64,000 nucleotides of DNA from Kalmusia sp. IMI 367209. Lineage: Eukaryota > Ascomycota > Dothideomycetes > Pleosporales > Didymosphaeriaceae. The notes beneath the pieces were generated by a model, which saw only the letters and a program-made list of their open reading frames with translations, was not told the DNA's origin and ran no database searches. The stretch's first letter is position 1. Each line of letters starts with the position of its first letter. Shown here piece after piece: positions 21,642 through 31,533 of this stretch. The position numbers and the translations under genes are program-made. Location of the stretch: NCBI GenBank assembly GCA_027946365.1, contig JAPEUQ010000004.1:2790001-2854000 (forward strand), in the 5' to 3' direction.

Positions 21642-23052
21642 TCAGGTATACCAAGTAGGCTCCGGCACCTCATCTAAAAGTTGAAACCTCCCAAGTTCGC
21701 GATTCTTATACGCAACGGGATCATGTAGCGTATGCGTTCGAATATCCCTGAAGAAGCGATCCAACCCCACTTTGAGACTGGTAGCCTTGGCCCCAGTCAC
21801 TTCGAAAACGCCAGCAGTCACACGAAGCCCAGTGTCCGTTGTAACGACCTTGGTGCTGGCCACCCATTCAGCGAGCTCACCTCGCTCCCGAGCAGTGAGT
21901 TTCGCGCGCGTTGCAAGATCGCCACCATACTGCTGGTAAATAAGATTGAGTTGCTCCCCGGAGCGATTCGCCAATGCAACGGCGGCCCGGAGATGGGCGT
22001 GAAAGTTGCCATAGGTGGAGAGGATGTAGAATTCATCTGTTGCTTGCTCCTTGTTCTACGAAAACGTCAATTGACTATGGCGTAGGGCTTCAGGCACACT
22101 TACATCGCCTCCAAACGGCCACGCTCGTGTGTTCTTTACCGTGTACTTCGAGGCATAGTCTAGGGCACCAAGCGCTATACCTAGGTAGAAGTTACTGAAC
22201 ACTAGCTGAATCGTCGGAAGCAGCAACGATGCGAATGGTATCTTGAGAACTTCAGGGTCTGGCTTCTTCTCCTGCGGATTCCATCCTAAGGCGTCCGTCC
22301 ACGGCACTGAGACTTTATCAATCTTGACACTTCCCGACTCGGTGAGTCTGAGTCCAATATTTTTCCAGTCGTAGGAAAATTGGATGCCTGGCTGTCGGGT
22401 TGGTGCGAATGCGAAGATGTGATCTTCAGTACCATCCAACACACCCTCAAGCACGGTCAGGTCTGAGATAACACCGCCGGTGTTGAAATGCTTGAAGCCA
22501 TTGAATACGATTTTGTCCCCTTCAGAAGTGATTTTGAGATCATTGTCTCGAGGATTGACCGCGCCTCCAATGAAGTAGTTGTTTTCGATGATAAGCTTCT
22601 GAATTCTGTCGGCTTGCTCGGGTGTGCCAACGACATTTGCGGTGGTAGACCAAAGAAGATGGTATCCAAGAAGCATACCTAAAGAACTGTGCTTGAAGTA
22701 AGCATGGATCTATGTTTCGGAGAATATCTGTTGCGTACCCATCGGCTTCGGCTACTTTTCGAATCGCCCGGTAGCCCACACTCCACGGTTGCTCACCTCC
22801 ACCATACTTCTTTGGACCGAGAATTTTCAAAAGGCCAGCATGTTTTAGAAGGGCCACTTCGGCTCGAGGAGACTTATTCTCTTTGTCTCTTTGGCCAGCG
22901 TCCGTAGCCAGGACGTCAGCTACTTCTTGAAACCGCTTATCCCAGCTGGCCTCATCTTGAGGCAGGCCGGACCACTTCTTTTCATACTCTGCATACACTG
23001 CTGGATCTCGAAAAGCAACAGCTGTGCCGTTAGATTGTTCTTGAGAAGCCAT
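21642..23052 (-). CDS. DszC/SfnB-like flavin-dependent monooxygenase (acyl-CoA dehydrogenase fold)
   Basis: Exons 23052-22739, 22686-22104 and 22055-21642 join to 436 residues. The introns (52 and 48 nt) are GTACGC..CACAG and GTAAGT..CGTAG; splicing restores EADGSLGMLLGYHLLWS. The fold is that of acyl-CoA dehydrogenases. Features such as FIGGAVNPRDNDLKI, GFKHFNTGG, DWKNIGLRLTESGSVKIDKVSVPW and a C-terminal four-helix part point to the FMNH2-dependent group D monooxygenases that include DszC (dibenzothiophene to sulfone) and the bacterial sulfur-acquisition protein SfnB. The real substrate is unknown. Its neighbour SfnG-like gene at 27.1-28.4 kb supports an organosulfur role. A partner flavin reductase is not in the window. 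Confidence 0.85.
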
Positions 23053-23654
23053 TGATATAGGTTATGTACAGTGAAAAAGCTTGTATGATTCTATGATTGG
23101 TGTAGCCTTGTTTGTGAAAGTCCAAACTGATGAGTCTGCTACATCAAGATTTACGAGTCGAAATATTTATGTTTACCTATAAGTCTTGAGTCTGATTATG
23201 GCGTGCGATTTACCAATTTTTGGCGTATGTTAGAGCTTATTGCGTGGGATGCTTTGTCGGAGAGAGGACAATCCGGGGAGGGGCCGCTGAGGGGCTGGAG
23301 CAATGTCGTGATAGAGTTACAAAAGATCGTGATGACTCCTTATAATTACATTTCGCTTGTCTTTGTATCGTGCATACTGATCGCCCAAGCTAGCGATATA
23401 TGAGGAGTTTACCGCAACGGCAACAAGCAAGGGAAGACAGTGGGGTTGAGATCAAACTTGGCACTAACTCGTTCCGTACTAAACTATACTAGATCGGTAA
23501 AGACAGCACCTTTGGCAATTGCGTCCCCTAATCACCTCATCAACCCCCCATCCAACCACCTTCTAGGGCACACATGATATCCGTGCTCGCCATACAAGAG
23601 TCTTCCAATGAGGCGCGGACTCCAAGCACATGCCCCCGCATTCCATGGCTAGCT
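23053..23654. promoter_or_regulatory. SfnB-like gene upstream region
   Basis: A 600-nt spacer between the SfnB-like start (minus strand) and the 3' end of the transporter gene. Small frames on the plus strand carry no family signal. It probably contains the promoter of the SfnB-like gene. Confidence 0.45.
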
Positions 23655-24599
23655 TCAGACGTTCTTCTTCCGTGTCTTTGCAAAATACCGGGAGGTATCG
23701 CCAAGGGGAAGCTCGATAATGGAGTCTTTCAAGAGAAGGTGGAAGGTGAGGTACCTAGACGCGTCAGCTCGGGCGTTGATCAGCGGATATGGGATCTCAC
23801 CATCCAATCAAGCCCGCCACGAAACAAAAGCCACCTCCTGCTTTCTTCAGAGCCACGGCTGAATTGTGAGCACCATCTGCCTCTGCAAAGTAGCTAGCGG
23901 CGACTGTCAAGAAGCCCAGATCTACAGTAAAGAAAATTGCGATGTACACCAAATTCGTTGGCAAAGATGCTACTAGAAACGTCAAGACGAACACGGTCCA
24001 GACTAGGTTTCTATCAGCTTGCATCTTGCATCTATGATGATTAGGGATTCACTAACGTATCATGAAGAATCCGAGTGCGTTGTTTAATTGCACCGTATCA
24101 TCCCCATAGGCAGCAACAATCCCAAAGGACGGCGTTAAAATTGCAGCGTAACCAGCATAGAACAAACCTTTGCCCGTTAGCTGGTTTCAGACATAACAAT
24201 GTACTGACTTACCGAAAGCGCTGAAAACCGTGTACGCGAAGCCATTGCCTACGGATAGCTCCCATTGAGCGGTGACGACAAGACCGAAAGCTGCAGCGAA
24301 GAAAAAATTTGCGATGTAAACGTTCGTTATAGTCACACCTCTCCATTCCATCAGACTTAGAGAAAGCGTGGTCAATGTTGTACCAAAAACACCAATCGCT
24401 AGTGCCGTCTGCTATAGTCAGCGCAGTACAAACGGTCTCTGATGCAATTGCTCACGCCTGCACCTAGGGTTTTCGGTGCTTTGGGATTTAAGTCTTCGCC
24501 TTCATTGAGATTCGTCCGTTGCTTCTCGATATCTACGTGCGCTGAATTGTCTTTATTGTTGGATCCAAGAATACTATCGCTGTTCGAAGAAGTCGTCAT
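23655..24599 (-). CDS. GPR1/FUN34/YaaH-family (AceTr) transporter
   Basis: Five exons on the minus strand: 24599-24456, 24411-24213, 24167-24057, 24002-23801 and 23754-23655, joining to 251 residues. Intron acceptors were chosen so that the membrane helices join (ALGFFM-ILWTVFVLTFL and GLIGW-YLTFHLL). A hydrophilic head of about 48 residues precedes six hydrophobic segments. Landmarks are ANFFFAAAFGLVVTAQWELSVGN..FSAFG (the FxxxxxxE..GN..AFSxYG region) and LTPSFGIVAAYG. The C-terminus PLGDTSRYFAKTRKK is family-like. Members move acetate, other small monocarboxylates or ammonium across the plasma membrane. Within this cluster a small sulfur-containing anion is an alternative cargo (inference). 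It is divergent from the reductase gene. Confidence 0.85.
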
Positions 24600-25093
24600 T
24601 TTGGCACACGAAGCAGATTAACTCGACTGCGCTGTGCCTCAGTGATCGATGGACCCATCTACCTTTATTACACAAGTTTTTCAGCCCCTGAGTGTAATCA
24701 CGACCAATAGAAGACACATGGCGTGCTTCTCTGCGGATCTATAGTACCCGATGAACAACAAGGGAAAAGGCGATCCAGGGTCGTTTCCCGGGCGCCGTGA
24801 GGCGTATCATGATTTCCTTAGTGCGGTAAGTCTAGGCTTGTCCATTGAACACATAAAGAAGCATGATAAGCGATGACGACATCGTATTGTCCGATTGTTC
24901 AAGCATAATCCCGTTGCTTCATTGGTCTTCCTCCGATCTTCCCCCACGATCTCTTGCATGCATCCTAGTTGCCCAAGTTAACCGATCGACGTCACCGGCA
25001 TCTTGGTGCATCTGATTATCGCCCTTCGAGATCTTATAACATTACATGGTATACTGCAATATAAGGGGCAATAACACATTTGATTAAAGCGAT
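24600..25093. promoter_or_regulatory. Divergent promoter, transporter and reductase
   Basis: A 494-nt spacer between oppositely oriented starts. At 24873-24882 ATGACGACAT matches nine of ten positions of the fungal CYS3/MetR sulfur-regulator consensus ATGRYRYCAT. One mismatch and one copy make this only suggestive. Confidence 0.4.
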
Positions 25094-26555
25094 ATGAGTT
25101 CAGAGACAGTGTTAGCGTCAGCCTGTAGCCGCCTACAGACACAATCTTCGATACCAAGTTTTCAATCTCAATTTCTGCTATACGGGCCGAAACAACCTTA
25201 CCAGATAGATGCGAACAGAAACATACCTGAACCGTTACCGGGTGAGCTCTTAGTTCAGATAGAGGCTATAGGACTGAACCCCATCGACTGGAAGTCTGCG
25301 TCAGTCAACATTTTTCTTACTTGTTACTGACACGATCTTAATTTCACGTTAGGGCTTACGGATTCGCACTGCCTGCCTTCCCTTGCGTGAATGGCCGCGA
25401 ATTCGTCGGGAAAATTATCAAGGTCTCTGGTGATCAACAATCACGTCTCGACATAGGTGATACAGTCAGTGGCATCTTCTATTGGGTGACTACGTTTGGT
25501 TTACTTTCTCAAGATTCTGTCTATCAGTACGGACTATCGAGACTTTCGTAAATCCGCATATCAGGAATACGCTGTGGTCAGCGCTTTCAATGCCGTCAAG
25601 ATTCCTAAAGGCTTCAATGCGCCGCATGCCGCATCGGTAGGCCTTGCATTTGTTGCAGCCACTATTGGCTCAGGTGTTTGCATAGGGCTTAAATTGTCTG
25701 GTCTAAATGCTACATCAGAATTCGACCTGCTAGATACTGCTCGTACTCAAGAGAGGGAGTCAGTGCCAGAGGACGTTGTTGAGGAAGTATTTGATGCTAT
25801 CAACCCCTGGAATCGGCCATACGCTGGATAGTGCATACTCATATTCGGAGGCGAGTCTTCTGTGCATTAGGCTGTATGCAGACCTGACAAGGCGTGTAGC
25901 TTCTTCAGTCACGGCGCAGGTCGCAATACAGCTTGCGAAGTGGAGCGGGCTCAACGTCATCGCCGTTGCTGACATCAATAAACATGGCCCTCGTCTCCGT
26001 GCTCTTGGTGCCGGTAAGTCTAACATGCAAGCTGGACTGAAACATTATGAGCTGATCATATAAGACAAATTGATCGATCGAAACGACCTCTCGAGAGCAG
26101 CGGACGAAATACGTGCAAGCACACCAGTACCAATCAGATTCGCTTTAGATACTGTAGGGTCTGATACATCATTGTGGTGCCAGGACGTGCTAGCCTCTCG
26201 AACGGGTGTTCAATATCGGCCTACCTTAGCACAATCCGGAGCCAACATCGTTGAGGATGGGTCATCTCTCAGTACACTATCACACCTCATCTGCCTAAGT
26301 GGCGCACCAATGACTATGAACGCTAATGTCCGTGTCCACCAAGTTCCAATAAAACTCTTTCACACCAGTGAGGAAGTTGGAGGGGTAGTCGCAAAGTTGC
26401 TTGAGAAGCTTTTGGAAGCCAATGAATTGATTTTGCCAGAAACCGTCTTTGAGAAAGGAGGATTGGAAGACATTGGGCCGTCTTTGGACCGTTTGAAGAG
26501 CGGAGAGCTGTCTGGGAAAAGGCTGGTCGTTTGCTTGGAAAGCGAACTAAGTTGA
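25094..26555 (+). CDS. Medium-chain (zinc-type/enoyl) reductase with unusual introns
   Basis: The best model has six exons: 25094-25299, 25353-25493, 25528-25786, 25832-25850, 25900-26013 and 26065-26555, closing to 409 residues. The N-terminal GroES-like part shows GELLVQIEAIGLNPIDWK and FPCVNGREFVGKI. A STDYRDFRK..AYQEYAV block and the nucleotide-binding part (ILIFGASSVTAQVAIQLAKWSGLNVIAV, LGADKLIDR) resemble fungal MDR proteins such as stand-alone enoyl reductases and CipB-like oxidoreductases; no zinc-ligand set is obvious. Two boundaries are odd: one intron is only 34 nt and another uses a GC donor (25851, GCGAGT). Without them the frame breaks, so decay is the alternative reading. Confidence 0.7.
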
Positions 26556-27147
26556 TGTGAAGTTCTGTACTTGAGACCTTTGTGAATGTAACACATCATT
26601 AATCAGGCTTGGCCGCAACAATATTATTCCAAAGACAAAGTATTTTAATGTGTTCGCACTGTAAGCATGAATTCATACCAGACGAAGTTTCGTTTTAATC
26701 ACTCTCAATTATGACTGCACACATGGAAGCAGTAAAGATCATAATCCTGGCAGGATATTTGTGACACGTATACATCTCTAACTCAGTCTGAGTCTCACTA
26801 GCACCTGAGGTAATGTACACTAACAATTCGTATATTCCCGAAGCAATGGTAACGTGAGCCCTAGCGTAGCGCAACCCCGCATCGGAAGCTGTACAATGCA
26901 TACAAGCCTTGATCACGCAATTACCGACTCCTATGTGCAAATTTTGCTCATCAGAACTTTGTTTTTTGCGGTTTGATTGTGATATCGAATAAAAACCACC
27001 TTGTGTAATTGGGGATGATCTCCGAAGAACATCGGATTCAGATCAACTCTCTTTTGAGGATGCTCTTGACTTCTTGACTTCAATTCATTTGAAGCTGGGA
27101 TATCCAGCATCAGGAAGCATTTCGTCTACACTGTAAATATCAGCATC
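26556..27147. promoter_or_regulatory. SfnG-like upstream region
   Basis: A 592-nt spacer holding the reductase 3' end and the SfnG-like promoter. Minus-strand open frames here and across the SfnG-like gene are shadows. No clear TATA box. Confidence 0.45.
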
Positions 27148-28395
27148 ATGACACCTGCGCTCAGTAAACAGAATAGTGGACCCCACGAGCTGAATCGAGA
27201 CCCGAACCGTCTCTTGTTTGCGTAATTTTGATTCCTCACCCGCATACTGTACGGTGTTAACTGACTTGACACCAGCTACTGGGTTCCCAATGTATCGGGC
27301 GGACTCGTGATATCGAAAATACCCCAACGCACGTCTTGGGACTATGCATCTAATGTTCGCTACGCGCAAACGGCCGAGAACGTTGGATTCGAATACGCAC
27401 TCACCCAAATTCGCTTCACAGCATCGTACGGTGCCGCTTTCCAGAACGAAAGCGTATCTTTCAGTCAAGCACTGCTGCACTCGACTGAGAAGCTGAAAGT
27501 CATCGCTGCACTTCTCCCTGGCCCCTGGAATCCAGCCGTCGCTGCCAAACAGATCGCCAGTATCGATAACTACATCGGAGGGCGCATTGCTGTAAACGTA
27601 GTCAGCGGATGGTTCAAGGGCGAGTTCACTGCATTGGGTGAATGGTGGTTGGAGCACGGCGAGCGATATAGGCGCTCCAACGAATTCATCCGCTGCTTGA
27701 AGGGAATCTGGACGGCCGACGAAGAGGATGGCTTCACATTCGCAGGCGACTTCTATCGCTTCAGGAACTACAAGCTTGCGCCCAAGCCGGTGCAACAGCC
27801 ACATCCAGAAATCTTCCAAGGTGGCAACTCCGATGACGCGCGTGAGAACGGTGGCCAAGTTAGTGACTGGTACTTCATGAACGGGAACGACATCGATGGT
27901 TTTCGTGAGCAAGTTGCTGACGTTAGGGCACGTGCAAAGAAGTACGGACGCGAGAATGAGATAAAGTTTGCAGTGAACGGCTTCGTGATCGTGCGCGACA
28001 GTGAAGAAGAGGCGATCCGAGTATTGCAGGAGATTCAGGGCAAGGCTGACACCGAAGCTGTAAATGCGTTCCACGATGCTGTGCAGCAAGCAGGCGCCAG
28101 TACAGGTAACAAGAAGGGTATGTGGGCAAACAGCAAGTTCAACGATCTGGTACAGTACAACGATGGGTTCAAGACGAAATTGATTGGGACCAAGGAACAA
28201 GTTGCCGATAGAATCGTTCTCCTCAAGAGTTTGGGCGTGAATTTGGTACTTACTGCGTTTTTGCATTATGATGAAGAGATTGAAAAATTCGGAAAAGAAG
28301 TGTTGCCTTTAGTGAGGAAATTGGAGGCGGAAGGGCGAGGTAAGGATGTTCAGGATGAGATAAGGCGTACTGGACATGTGTATGCGAAGGCCTGA
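27148..28395 (+). CDS. SfnG-like FMNH2-dependent dimethylsulfone monooxygenase
   Basis: Exons 27148-27221 and 27276-28395 join to 397 residues. The GTAATT..ACACCAG intron restores NRLLFAYWVPNVSGGLVISKI, the characteristic N-terminal region of SfnG. It is a bacterial-luciferase-like TIM barrel: GFEYALTQIRF, LLPGPWNPAVAAKQIASIDNY, GRIAVNVVSGWFKGEF and GGNSDDARE fit the two-component alkanesulfonate/dimethylsulfone monooxygenases (SsuD/SfnG). The known SfnG reaction converts dimethylsulfone, O2 and FMNH2 to methanesulfinate and formaldehyde. A partner flavin reductase would be needed and is not in the window. A 393-codon minus-strand frame over it is a shadow. The protein-level match is strong; the substrate in this fungus is inferred. 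Confidence 0.9.
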
Positions 28396-29254
28396 GGTCT
28401 AGAATTGGCATCTGGGTTTCTTGTTATGCGTCTACTTGGAATGAATATATATTGTCTATGATTTTCCAATTCAAGTTCAAATTGGAGCATATGTTTGTTT
28501 GGCTGAGAATATTCTCCAAATTAGTAGCACTCTGTAGTGCTTGGAGCACATTTATAGTGTCTAAAACTGTATGATATACCGGTAGTACTACGAATAGTAC
28601 TACGAAAGCTTCTGGCGATGAGACTACGCAAAATCAACATATATGATTATCACTGAGCCCAACAGAATATATAAATGGTCCTAATATAGGTGATAAGCGA
28701 GTTGTCTATATAAGTGAGTCGATTACTTTTATCAAACCTTTACCTATCCACAGTTTCTCAATCTTCAAGACATCGTCCAGTTGCGGAAACCATTTTACGT
28801 AACATATCCTAGCGCCTGAAAGTGTAGAATAAGTTATGACATAGAGTGTGCGTATGATTGATTTGTCAGTTCTTACCCCTCTAGGTTTTGATCTGTACTG
28901 CTCCCTGGTGCCGGCGTTAGGTGCGCAACCTTGCCCGCGAAACACTGGCTTCTTACCAGAAATTATATCAGCTAGTATACAAGAGAGAAATAGGAGTAAA
29001 GATGAACACTAAACTAAATTAACAAATACACAAGGTAATGAACGCTCGCATTATCTCCTATATATCCCAAATAAGATTCTATTATTTTGAATACCAGGTC
29101 CTTCAGAAGGGTAGCGAGGAAGCACCACCTGTAAGGAAGGTGCGGATAAGCCGTACATGTATATAGAGGACCCTCCACTCGTGCTGCAAACAAATCTCTT
29201 CATAACTAAGGAGAGGTAAACTCTTATATTTATTAAATCTATCTTTGAACATTC
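28396..29254. other. AT-rich decayed DNA, no gene
   Basis: AT-rich sequence with short frames only. A short tandem phrase AGTACTACGAA occurs twice in a row near 28583-28609. It is probably part of the relic island that follows. Confidence 0.45.
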
Positions 29255-29500
29255 TTACAGCTTAGCGGCTTTAATGCTAATTAGCCGCAAGCAATCCTCG
29301 ATCTTGACTTTAGGCGCATCATAGTAACATTTCTTCAAGTTCTAGTGAGTGGCCTCTATCACATCCTCCAAGTTCTCCTTCGAGTTCACCACAGAGTATT
29401 TAAGTGAGACATGCGCGTAATATTCTTTACGTAGCCTACCCTTAGTAGGCCTTCGAGATTACTTGCACTGCTGGCAAGTGCTGGGCATTGCCTCTGACTG
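29255..29500 (-). pseudogene. Relic coding segment with two in-frame stops
   Basis: Reading minus from about 29500 one frame gives QSEAMPSTCQQCK, stop, SRRPTKGRLRKEYYAHVS, LKYSVVNSKENLEDVIEATH, stop, NLKKCYYDAPKVKIEDC, then RLISIKAAKL and a final stop. The composition looks like real protein and a branch-plus-acceptor-like ctaactgtctctacag precedes it, but the frame is interrupted by TAA and TAG. I do not recognise the source family. It may derive from a transposon or a duplicated host gene. Confidence 0.45.
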
Positions 29501-30664
29501 TAGAGACAGTTAGCAAGACGTTAGGCATATCCTCCTGTACTGCCCCATCGCGACACGATGGAGGACTCTTCCGCATTAAATTCATAAGAGATCACTACTC
29601 AGACATCCTGAATATATTAGAATGTGCCGGAGCACGCGCAACACACTGATGCAAGAGGAAAGCCCCTTGCCGCAATGCAACTTTACTTTGGAAACGCTCA
29701 GAGAAATTGCAGGAAGGGCTGGAACACTATTCCCTTCTAACAGTACGTTTCTAAAATAAGTCTGCAATCGGCAGTATCTCAGCGGGAGACCCCAGGAAAA
29801 GACTGCAAGGTTTGTGAATACACAACGTCTCGTGTCACGCTCGCGCACCATGTATGTGGCTGTACACTAAAGCTGAGACTGTCGAAGTACGTAATTTGTT
29901 CTGCACGGTGCTCCTGCAGGCCTTACCTACCTTTCCAGGTGTACCTAGTGGGATTTGGCCGTAGGGACACTTCGGGGAGGTGAATCAGCTGTAAAACAAG
30001 TAATTACTACTGCTAGCCACCGCAGTAATAAAAATCGTCAATATGTCACTGGAGCATTTGCACTTCAATAGAAAGAGTCTTTATCAATGGTGTGCTTCAG
30101 TTAAAATGTAAACGCCGTAGCCTATGTCGTAGCTGAAGTTCTTCAAGCGCCGTAGTCCGCGCCGCGATCTACACCCTACCTAAGATCAACTCCCTATACA
30201 ATCAGTTCCTCTCCTGTCGCGGAATGTATTACAGTCATTTCTAAATCGTCTAGTGAAAAATGCTTCTTAAGCACCGTAGTCTACGCCTCGTTCTACGTTG
30301 TAGCCAAAGTTTGGTTCCCATCTAGTCATTTCCTTCGTTTGAACGCTTGTTTGTATTTCAGGCAGCAGCATGCTCCGAGGTCACAATACACCAGCAATAT
30401 GCTGTTAGCAAGGAAGGACTTCTGTTGGCTTTCCAAGAGATTAGAGTATATAAGACTGCTAGAATCCCACTGCTGACAGACTAGTGAGCCTGAGAATCCA
30501 GCTCTAATCAACTGCGAAATAATTGGTAAGCTCTGCCACCCAAGATTTGACAACCCTTTCTCGTTGACTACCACTCAGTCTCATCCGGTCAATCCTTCCT
30601 ATCTCAGCTATTTCTACAATTTCATCAAGTCGATCAAAGCCAACCGAACACCGCAAACACCAAA
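29501..30664. other. Gene-poor region with a diverged direct repeat
   Basis: No supported gene. A segment of about 34 bases at 30141-30172 (cttcaagcgccgtagtccgc..) recurs in altered form at 30263-30296 (cttcttaagcaccgtagtct..). The right end is CT/CA-rich leader of the following small gene. Confidence 0.45.
30141..30296. repeat. Diverged direct repeat pair
   Basis: Copies at 30141-30172 and 30263-30296 share CTTC..AAGC(G/A)CCGTAGTC(C/T)..CGC. They may be the remains of a tandem or terminal repeat of a lost element. Confidence 0.4.
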
Positions 30665-30841
30665 ATGACTAGCAGCGGCGGCTTCGTCAAAGTTCCCACC
30701 GATGAGGAAGAGGAACGTATGCGCAAGGCAGCCGAAGAATCTCAGAGAAAGCGTGAGGAGGCTAGAAAGAAGTGGGAGACCGAAGAGGCAATGAGAAGGG
30801 CGGGAGAATCTTCTAAACAGAAGCGCAAGGGTGGGGATTGA
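30665..30841 (+). CDS. Small charged helical protein, 58 residues
   Basis: An ATG in good context (cacaaaATGac) opens an intronless 58-residue frame ending TGA at 30839-30841. The product begins MTSSGGFVKVPTDEEEE and continues as a single highly charged helix-like run (RKAAEESQRKREEARKKWE, EEAMRRAGESSKQKRKGGD) rich in K, R and E. There is no membrane segment or signal peptide. The upstream 60 nt are C/A-rich, as in expressed fungal leaders. It is short enough to be missed by length cut-offs. The function is unknown; small charged coiled-coil fungal proteins of this type exist but I cannot name one. Confidence 0.55.
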   Translation: MTSSGGFVKVPTDEEEERMRKAAEESQRKREEARKKWETEEAMRRAGESSKQKRKGGD

Positions 30842-31533
30842 GACTCTGAGCCCGCATCAGGGTATGCTCCTGAATCTCTACCCATCTACACACATTAATC
30901 TCCCACTATGCTATAAGGAACTCAAGTAGGAAGAGACAGTATTTGTACGCTATGAGAGCTCTCACTGGGAGTATTATCATGAAGCGACCTATTCCTAAGG
31001 TGTATATCACCAGTGCTTGTTGAGAGAAATTGGTGATTTGGATCAGCTTGTTTAATGTAATTGCTAGCCACTCATTTCATCTTGCTTTTTGGGCTTTGAA
31101 GTGCTATTCGAGGGTACACATTAATAAAACAGGAGCACATGCTCTTCACCATGTTACAACTGCCCTGCTCCGTCTTCGCCTGTATGAGTGACACTATATC
31201 TGAATCTGTTCCATCCTTACGCCTGCCTTATGATTTGTTGGGGGTTTGAGGGTGCTCCCTTCTTTTAATAGTTATCCATCTTGGTATTCGACCGTTCCGG
31301 AAAGTAGGAAGCACAAACCTGAAAATGTGGCAGCGCTTATGAACCTTCATAAGATTACGAGAGTAAACTCCTTATCTTTACTTTCATATAGGGCTCCGAT
31401 CTCGCGGGCTGTAATCGCTTATTACCGGAGATTCAACGAAGATATGCAAATTACCCATTTGATATATATAGTTGAAGAAACAAGTGGCATCAACCTGATA
31501 CTATACAAGGGAATACTACAAACATTCGATAAT
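30842..31533. other. Intergenic, no gene seen
   Basis: This is the 3' flank of the small charged protein gene and the 3' flank of the APH-like gene. A 118-codon plus-strand frame at 31246-31602 overlaps the APH 3' end and has no family signature. Confidence 0.45.

Noticed and set aside
25821..25831. In-frame stop as evidence that the reductase is a pseudogene
   Set aside because: A GTATTT..GGATAG intron at 25787-25831 removes it and joins PEDVVEE to CILIFG, matching the expected MDR strand.
27085..28266. 393-codon minus-strand open frame
   Set aside because: It is exactly antisense to the SfnG-like gene, whose plus-strand translation matches a known family; the antisense product does not.
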